A DNA stretch of 9,683 nucleotides from Caldithrix sp. (GTDB lineage: Bacteria; Zhuqueibacterota; Zhuqueibacteria; Oceanimicrobiales; Oceanimicrobiaceae), in the NCBI GenBank assembly GCA_004357015.1, contig SMXE01000017.1, positions 1-9,683 of the forward strand, written 5' to 3'. Positions 6,345 through 9,683 of this stretch are shown here, in pieces; the first letter of the stretch is position 1, and each line of letters begins with the position of its first letter. A program made the position numbers and the translations under genes. The notes under the pieces are model-generated. The model ran no database searches. It was not told the origin of the DNA and worked only from the letters and a program-made list of their open reading frames with translations.

Positions 6345-7058
6345 TTACTCCAGATCGGAATCGTCCACCTGTGAAGCAGTGGCGGCCAAAGCCACGGATT
6401 CCGGCTGCTTTGGCCGCCAGGAAAATCTGGCGTTGAGCAGCTTGTAGAGTGCCATCCCACCACGAATGGCCAGCAACAAAACCCCCGGAAAGAGAAAAAC
6501 CGCAGCCAGAAACCAGATCGAGCCAACGTACTCTTTGCCGTAGTACCCGAGCAGATAGTATCGCGGTATTCTGCCGGCAAAGCCAGAAAGCATGAACAGA
6601 ACAACAGGGTACTTGCGCGTGATCGCATAAACCCGCAGCGCCTCTGCCGGAATAGGTAGAAAAGAGGTGAATGCCAGAATGAAGAACCGGTGCTTGTCGA
6701 ACAGGGGCGCCACCTTCTGGTAGACCCAGGTATTCTTGAAGTTGGCCACCTTGTTGAATTTGAAGAGCAGCGTAAACACCACGTACTCCGACAGGAAAGC
6801 GATAAGTGTCGCAACCCCACCTACCACTGCCACGACCAGCGGGTCGGCGGTCTTGACCGCACCCAGCACAATGATGTTGGCCGGCAACGGAAAATAGGCC
6901 GTCGCCAGTGACATCAAAATAAAAAAGCCGATGAGGTCGAACGTCTGGCCGCTGTCGGAAATGATGCGCTGATTGACCCAGTACCAGTAGAAACCAACGA
7001 TCAGAATACCGGGCAGCGCCTTGAGCAGAGATTTCGGGGTTATCTTGATTTTTTTCAC
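6345..7058 (-). CDS. DedA/VTT-domain (SNARE-associated) membrane protein
   Basis: A 237-residue integral membrane protein. The N-terminal helix (about 13-30) is followed by a VTT (DedA/YqaA/TMEM41) domain: FPLPANIIVLGAV (56-68), a small-residue helix (74-90), an amphipathic stretch ending at KHRFFILAFTSFLPIPAEALR (123-142), GRIPRYYLLGYYG (162-174) and a last helix (182-201). The double proline-containing re-entrant motifs and the GR-x-x-RY signature are typical of this family, which includes undecaprenyl-phosphate and phospholipid flippases or scramblases. The lipid handled here cannot be told from sequence. The C-terminus (about 210-237) is polar. The frame is open from TTG 7073, but GTG 7058 gives the more natural MKKIKITPKS start; neither has a ribosome site, and a candidate promoter would place transcription start at 7058 itself. 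Confidence 0.88.
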   Translation of the reverse strand: MKKIKITPKSLLKALPGILIVGFYWYWVNQRIISDSGQTFDLIGFFILMSLATAYFPLPANIIVLGAVKTADPLVVAVVGGVATLIAFLSEYVVFTLLFKFNKVANFKNTWVYQKVAPLFDKHRFFILAFTSFLPIPAEALRVYAITRKYPVVLFMLSGFAGRIPRYYLLGYYGKEYVGSIWFLAAVFLFPGVLLLAIRGGMALYKLLNARFSWRPKQPESVALAATASQVDDSDLE

Positions 7059-7064
7059 GGGCAG

Positions 7065-7093
7065 AATGTACAATAAAGGGAGGTTTTGTGCAA
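7065..7093 (-). promoter_or_regulatory. Candidate promoter of the DedA-like gene
   Basis: Reverse strand: TTGCAC (7093-7088), 17 bp, TACATT (7070-7065). Seven bases further is 7058, the first base of the proposed GTG start, so the message could be leaderless. Both boxes are imperfect. Confidence 0.3.
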
Positions 7094-7205
7094 GTGGAAT
7101 TGCGTTGTTGTTTCTTTCACAGGCGGCAAGAAGCGATTGCGGCTGCCGGTCTATGTAAACAGCGGTTCAGTCGAAGACGTCCTCACCTGGAGTCGGAGAT
7201 GAATC

Positions 7206-7233
7206 TTGACACTCTTTTGGATTTTGTTAGATT
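7206..7233 (+). promoter_or_regulatory. Candidate promoter of the bestrophin-like gene
   Basis: A perfect -35 TTGACA (7206-7211), 16 bp, then TAGATT (7228-7233); a second TAGATT follows at 7233-7238. The start point would be near 7241, giving a leader of about 48 nt. The rest of 7074-7288 shows nothing else I can name. Confidence 0.5.
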
Positions 7234-7288
7234 AGATTACATGCCACTAAGTCGTCCAGCGTGAATAAAGACAGAAAGGCTAAAACCC

Positions 7289-8074
7289 ATGAATGTGATC
7301 AGAGAGTTTCTGAGAATCTTGAATTTACAAACAGCCATCGTCATTTCGCTGTCTGTGATCGCCACGTATCTCTGCATATTATATGATGTCGCCGTCGAAC
7401 TTCCGACAACTTTGATTAGCGTCGCCATCGTTTTCCCCATCGTGTTTTCGATCAATGCCGCCTATCGACGCAGGGAAGAGGCGCTACGCGCTTTTGCATC
7501 TTTGAAGGCCCATGCTGTTGCGCTCTTTTATGCCCATCGTGATTGGGTACCCAACGACAGCAGTGAACATCAAAGCCGCATCAAAGAGCTTATTATCCGT
7601 CTCTTGCAAGCCATTCAAAAGAGTTTTACCTCAGATTTTGAGACGGAAGCCGACTTTCAGCGAATTTACAAACTCTTTTCGCAGATGTCCGGTTCGATGG
7701 AAAAGCTGCGCCGTGCTGGCATGTCCGGCTCTGAAATTTCTCGCGCCAATCAGTACTTGCGTTCAATCATGATCGATTATGAACGGATGCGAAATATTTT
7801 CGTCTACCGCACACCAACAGCTCTGAGAGCCTACAGCCAGGTGTTTCTCAGTGCATTTCCGGTTCTTTTTGCGCCATATTTTGCAGCGCTCTCAACGAAG
7901 TATTTTTTGAGTCTGGGCTTTCTCGTCGCGGCTATTTACAGCCTCGTGTTGGTGAGTCTGGATAATATTCAGGACCGGTTGGAGAATCCCTATGATGAAA
8001 TCGGTGTGGACGATGTTAATTTGAGGATCGCAGATCAATATCGAGAAATTCTTACGAGTGAGGATGAAAACTAA
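7289..8074 (+). CDS. Distant bestrophin-like membrane protein
   Basis: A 261-residue protein with two hydrophobic segments near each end (about 13-32 and 40-57; 182-200 and 207-225) around a mainly helical, charged middle (60-175). This plan is that of bacterial bestrophins, pentameric ion channels. Supporting local matches are VFSINAAYRRREEALRAFA (52-70), which parallels the bestrophin 'FRNNASYDRWWEAR' stretch after the second helix, and SLDNIQDRLENPYDEIGVDD (223-242), which parallels the 'LDEIARELEDPF' tail after the last helix. The central WW pair is lost, and the usual acidic cluster is reduced to DEIGVDD. Channel activity is therefore an inference. ATG 7289 has AAAGG 9 nt ahead. It stands alone, between the DedA-like gene and the tRNA unit. 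The alternative is an uncharacterised membrane family with a chance resemblance. Confidence 0.72.
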   Translation: MNVIREFLRILNLQTAIVISLSVIATYLCILYDVAVELPTTLISVAIVFPIVFSINAAYRRREEALRAFASLKAHAVALFYAHRDWVPNDSSEHQSRIKELIIRLLQAIQKSFTSDFETEADFQRIYKLFSQMSGSMEKLRRAGMSGSEISRANQYLRSIMIDYERMRNIFVYRTPTALRAYSQVFLSAFPVLFAPYFAALSTKYFLSLGFLVAAIYSLVLVSLDNIQDRLENPYDEIGVDDVNLRIADQYREILTSEDEN

Positions 8075-8251
8075 GAGCGGAATTTCTGCGCATAACGCTG
8101 AGAATGCCAAGCCAAGGGCGATGCGTTCTGAAGTTCTTACCTCACGAATACTCGTCAGGTCACGATCAATGCCCGGTCAGCCGTGAAGCGAAAGTTGGGT
8201 TGTTTTGGGTTGTATTGTCCAATCATGCGTGAAGTTGGGACTTCGCCGAAC

Positions 8252-8277
8252 AAAAAAGGCTCTCCGAAAGGAGAGAC
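8252..8277 (-). terminator. Intrinsic terminator of the tRNA-Lys unit
   Basis: On the reverse strand, GTCTCTCC and GGAGAGCC pair around a TTTC loop (8277-8258, including one T.G pair) and are followed by six T (8257-8252). It lies 10 nt past the CCA end of tRNA-Lys(CTT). The stretch 8075-8250 before it holds no gene I can see, only a small GAAGT/ACTTC hairpin at 8231-8244. Confidence 0.8.
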
Positions 8278-8286
8278 TTCTTCTCC

Positions 8287-8362
8287 TGGTGCGTCGTCGG
8301 GGAATCGAACCCCGAACCTTGGGCTTAAGAGGCCCCTGCTCTGCCAATTGAGCTAACGACGC
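8287..8362 (-). tRNA. tRNA-Lys (anticodon CTT), CCA encoded
   Basis: A 76-nt cloverleaf on the reverse strand. The acceptor GCGTCGT/ACGACGC is perfect, the D stem is GCTC/GAGC with loop AATTGGCA, the anticodon arm is GGGGC-CTCTTAA-GCCCA, and the T arm is CGGGG-TTCGAAT-CCCCG. The anticodon CTT reads AAG. Discriminator A73 and CCA (8289-8287) are encoded. The top pair of the anticodon stem is a G27-A43 mismatch. It is the second of two lysine tRNAs, followed by a terminator. Confidence 0.95.
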
Positions 8363-8383
8363 ATGCTTGTGTCTCTTTGTTCA

Positions 8384-8402
8384 TCCGGCCCGAAGTGCCG
8401 GA
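8384..8402. repeat. Small hairpin in the tRNA spacer
   Basis: TCCGGC (8384-8389) and GCCGGA (8397-8402) pair around a 7-nt loop. It lies between the two lysine tRNAs, next to the larger hairpin at 8423-8455, and both share the CCGGC core. It may be a pairing site for processing of the tRNA precursor or part of a REP-like repeat. Confidence 0.4.
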
Positions 8403-8422
8403 ACCCTTTTAACGTTTAGGAG

Positions 8423-8455
8423 ATACCGGCATCCGGCGCGGACCGGAGCCGGTAT
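8423..8455. repeat. REP-like hairpin between the tRNAs
   Basis: ATACCGGC (8423-8430) pairs with GCCGGTAT (8448-8455), and TCCGG (8432-8436) with CCGGA (8443-8447), giving 13 base pairs with one bulged A (8431) and a 6-nt CGCGGA loop. The outer context (GAG ahead, GACAG behind) resembles REP-like repeats of the 'TGTCAT...CCGGTAT' kind scattered in many environmental genomes. Confidence 0.5.
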
Positions 8456-8471
8456 GACAGCGTAAATCAAG

Positions 8472-8544
8472 TGAGGGTAGAAGGATTCGAACCTTCGGCC
8501 AACGGCTTAAAAGGCCGCTGCTCTACCGGCTGAGCTATACCCTC
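8472..8544 (-). tRNA. tRNA-Lys (anticodon TTT), CCA not encoded
   Basis: A 73-nt cloverleaf on the reverse strand. The acceptor GAGGGTA/TACCCTC is perfect, the D stem is GCTC/GAGC, the anticodon arm is GCGGC-CTTTTAA-GCCGT (one G.T pair), and the T arm is GAAGG-TTCGAAT-CCTTC. The anticodon TTT reads AAA and AAG. The discriminator is A (8472), but the next bases are CTT, so the CCA must be added enzymatically, unlike its neighbour. It is first in the leftward tRNA unit, about 10 nt from the predicted start point. Confidence 0.95.
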
Positions 8545-8560
8545 CAGGCAAACAGTGGTG

Positions 8561-8589
8561 AATATAAAAAAAATAGTAGCCTGAGTCAA
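8561..8589 (-). promoter_or_regulatory. Promoter of the tRNA-Lys unit
   Basis: Reverse strand: TTGACT (8589-8584), exactly 17 bp, TATATT (8566-8561); each box differs from consensus by one base. The start point near 8554 is 10 nt before the first tRNA. It sits right behind the stop of the phosphodiesterase gene. Confidence 0.75.
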
Positions 8590-8602
8590 TAAAAAATGTA
8601 AC

Positions 8603-9085
8603 TTATTCCAGGTAAATGATTTGCGGCAGGCAGGCGCCCGATTCGGTTATTTTGAGCAGCCCCACGGCCGGGCGCACGGAGAATCTCTTGCGGCCGGCCG
8701 AACCCGGATTGAACAAATAAGTGTTACCAACTCGCTCGAGTTTTGCCTGATGGCTGTGTCCGTAGATCAGGAGATCCAGCCGCTGGCCCGGAAGCTGCTT
8801 GAGCGCTTCTTGCACCAGGTTGCTTTCCAGACCGGTATAAATATGCGTCATGCAAATGTTGACACCGGCGATTTGGGTGGTGAGGGTTTCGGGGTAGTTT
8901 GTGCTGATGGGGAATGTATCGACGTTGCCGTACACGGCCTGCACCGGCGCCAGCGTTTCCAGGCTGGTGATGATGTCCACGCCGCCGATGTCACCGGCGT
9001 GCAAAATCTGGTCAACCCCGGCGAAAATATCGTACACTTTCGGGTTGACATGGCCATGCGTGTCTGCAATAACGCCGATTTCCAT
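8603..9085 (-). CDS. YfcE/MJ0936-type metallophosphoesterase
   Basis: A 160-residue cytosolic calcineurin-like phosphodiesterase of the compact YfcE/MJ0936 family. All metal ligands are in place: D8 and H10 (ADTHGH), D32 (HAGDIG), N54 (YGNVD), H81 (MTHIYTG), and H110 and H112 (YGHSH). The family tail NPGSAGRKR (126-134) is also present. Known members hydrolyse phosphodiester bonds with Mn or similar ions, often on artificial substrates; the natural substrate is unclear. ATG 9085 has GGAAG 7 nt ahead. The stop lies 14 bases before the tRNA promoter, and the upstream side carries the CACAGAG repeat. The family and catalytic competence are secure from motifs; the physiological role is not known. 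Confidence 0.93.
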   Translation of the reverse strand: MEIGVIADTHGHVNPKVYDIFAGVDQILHAGDIGGVDIITSLETLAPVQAVYGNVDTFPISTNYPETLTTQIAGVNICMTHIYTGLESNLVQEALKQLPGQRLDLLIYGHSHQAKLERVGNTYLFNPGSAGRKRFSVRPAVGLLKITESGACLPQIIYLE

Positions 9086-9107
9086 CTAAGAACTTCCACT
9101 TAAAAAG

Positions 9108-9174
9108 ATTGCCACAGAGGCACGGAGGGCACAGAGAACACTGTCACCGCGAAGAGGGCTAAGACGCAGAAAAT
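9108..9174. repeat. CACAGAG-type dispersed intergenic repeat
   Basis: The forward strand carries GCCACAGAG, GCACGGAG, GGCACAGAG and AACAC in tandem (period 8-9), then ACCGCGAAGAGGGCTAAGACGCAG. This composite is a repeat I have seen many times in intergenic DNA of unrelated environmental bacteria. It lies between the divergent phosphodiesterase and Smr genes. Its function is unknown. The remainder of 9086-9239 shows no clear promoter. Confidence 0.6.
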
Positions 9175-9239
9175 ATGAAAGGCGAATCTCAAATAAATCC
9201 CAATCCCAGAATTCCAGTGGCTTCTTGAGGTTTCCAAAT

Positions 9240-9581
9240 ATGAACGACAATGACACGCCAAAAGACGACGAAGCGATTCCAGAATACTTCATCGTAACCG
9301 ACACGCTGGATTTGCACGGATTCTTCCCGGAGCAGGTGCCGGAAGTTGTGGAAGAATTCATCCGCAATGCGCTTTCTCTGCAGCTTGCGCAGGTAACGAT
9401 CATTCATGGCAAAGGGAAAAGCAAGCTGAAGTACCTGGTCCGAAAAGCGCTGGCCGGGAATGAGAACGTTCTTGAGTTTGGCGACGCCCGCCCGGAATTC
9501 GGCGGCTGGGGCAGGACGATTGTTGTTTTGAAGCAGCGGCAGGATGTTTCACCAAAGCAGCAAAGGCCCCGCGATGATTAG
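9240..9581 (+). CDS. Stand-alone Smr-domain protein
   Basis: A 113-residue protein made almost only of an Smr domain (about 22-98), like the C-terminal nuclease domain of MutS2. The two family motifs are present: LDLHG (23-27) and HGKGKSKLK (56-64), followed by a helix and the GGWGRTIVVLK end strand (88-98). Smr domains nick or bind branched or damaged nucleic acid, and some cleave RNA on stalled ribosomes; which applies here cannot be told. The Thr-Leu-Asp-Leu-His-Gly form keeps the catalytic-type DLHG. ATG 9240 has GAGG 9 nt ahead; TTG 9225 is an alternative start. The N-terminal 15 residues are acidic and the tail basic. It appears to be transcribed alone and converges on a possible gene end at 9636. 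Confidence 0.9.
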   Translation: MNDNDTPKDDEAIPEYFIVTDTLDLHGFFPEQVPEVVEEFIRNALSLQLAQVTIIHGKGKSKLKYLVRKALAGNENVLEFGDARPEFGGWGRTIVVLKQRQDVSPKQQRPRDD

Positions 9582-9635
9582 CTTAAATCGAAATCTTGGT
9601 ACGCAAAATCATCAAAAAGTCAAAACAAAACTCAA

Positions 9636-9683
9636 TCACGCTGCCAGTCTTTGCAACGTCGTCTCAAAGGTCTCAAACACTGC
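9636..9683 (-). CDS. Possible C-terminus of a leftward gene (partial)
   Basis: At the right edge the reverse strand is open for 15 codons, AVFETFETTLQRLAA, ending in TGA (9638-9636). The residues read like an amphipathic helix that could close a protein. This is too short to be sure: a random frame would often be open this long. The stretch 9582-9635 holds no feature I can name and no clear terminator. Confidence 0.3.
   Translation of the reverse strand, partial: AVFETFETTLQRLAA

Noticed and set aside
8384..8410. Hairpin plus CCCTTTT as a forward terminator
   Set aside because: Only 6 base pairs and four T, and no rightward gene ends just before it; it is better seen as part of the tRNA spacer.
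8621..9103. 160-residue forward frame over the phosphodiesterase
   Set aside because: It is the antisense shadow of a protein with all seven metal ligands.

Overview
The window is bacterial, about half GC, with dense genes and sigma70-like promoters (for example TTGACT, 17 bp, TATATT ahead of the tRNAs). Several traits point to the FCB side of the tree (Calditrichota, KSB1, Ignavibacteria or similar): a c-type cytochrome maturation (Ccm) cluster that opens with a zinc-ribbon protein, a secreted beta-domain of a kind I associate with these groups, and the widely scattered 'CACAGAG' intergenic repeat. This placement is an inference and is weak.

Left part (1-2088): a multi-PAS membrane histidine kinase is read leftward and leaves the window inside its ATPase domain. 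It diverges from the ccm operon across an AT-rich intergenic region with a candidate promoter on each strand.

Centre-left (2170-5291): a tight rightward operon runs from a CcmI-like zinc-ribbon membrane protein through ccmA, ccmB and ccmC to a secreted one-pass membrane protein. CcmA and CcmB form the ABC transporter that drives release of heme-loaded CcmE, and CcmC delivers heme to CcmE. The C-terminus of the last protein looks like CcmD, fused behind an extra extracytoplasmic domain. ccmE, ccmF and a canonical ccmH are not in the window. This CcmD fusion is the most unusual protein here.

Middle (5292-5778): a 487-base stretch without a protein gene. It holds a 159-bp element with inverted ends (MITE-like), then a probable leftward small RNA with its own promoter, two internal hairpins and a strong intrinsic terminator. 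Next comes a TlpA/ResA-like thioredoxin-fold lipoprotein gene, probably supplying reductant for apocytochrome or other exported thiols. It fits functionally with the ccm operon but is a separate transcription unit.

Right part (6345-9683): a DedA/VTT membrane protein (leftward), a distant bestrophin-like membrane protein (rightward, own promoter), and a leftward unit of two tRNA-Lys genes (anticodons TTT then CTT) with a REP-like hairpin between them and a terminator after them. Then follow a YfcE/MJ0936-type phosphodiesterase (leftward), a CACAGAG-type intergenic repeat, a stand-alone Smr-domain protein (rightward) and possibly the last codons of a leftward gene at the right edge.
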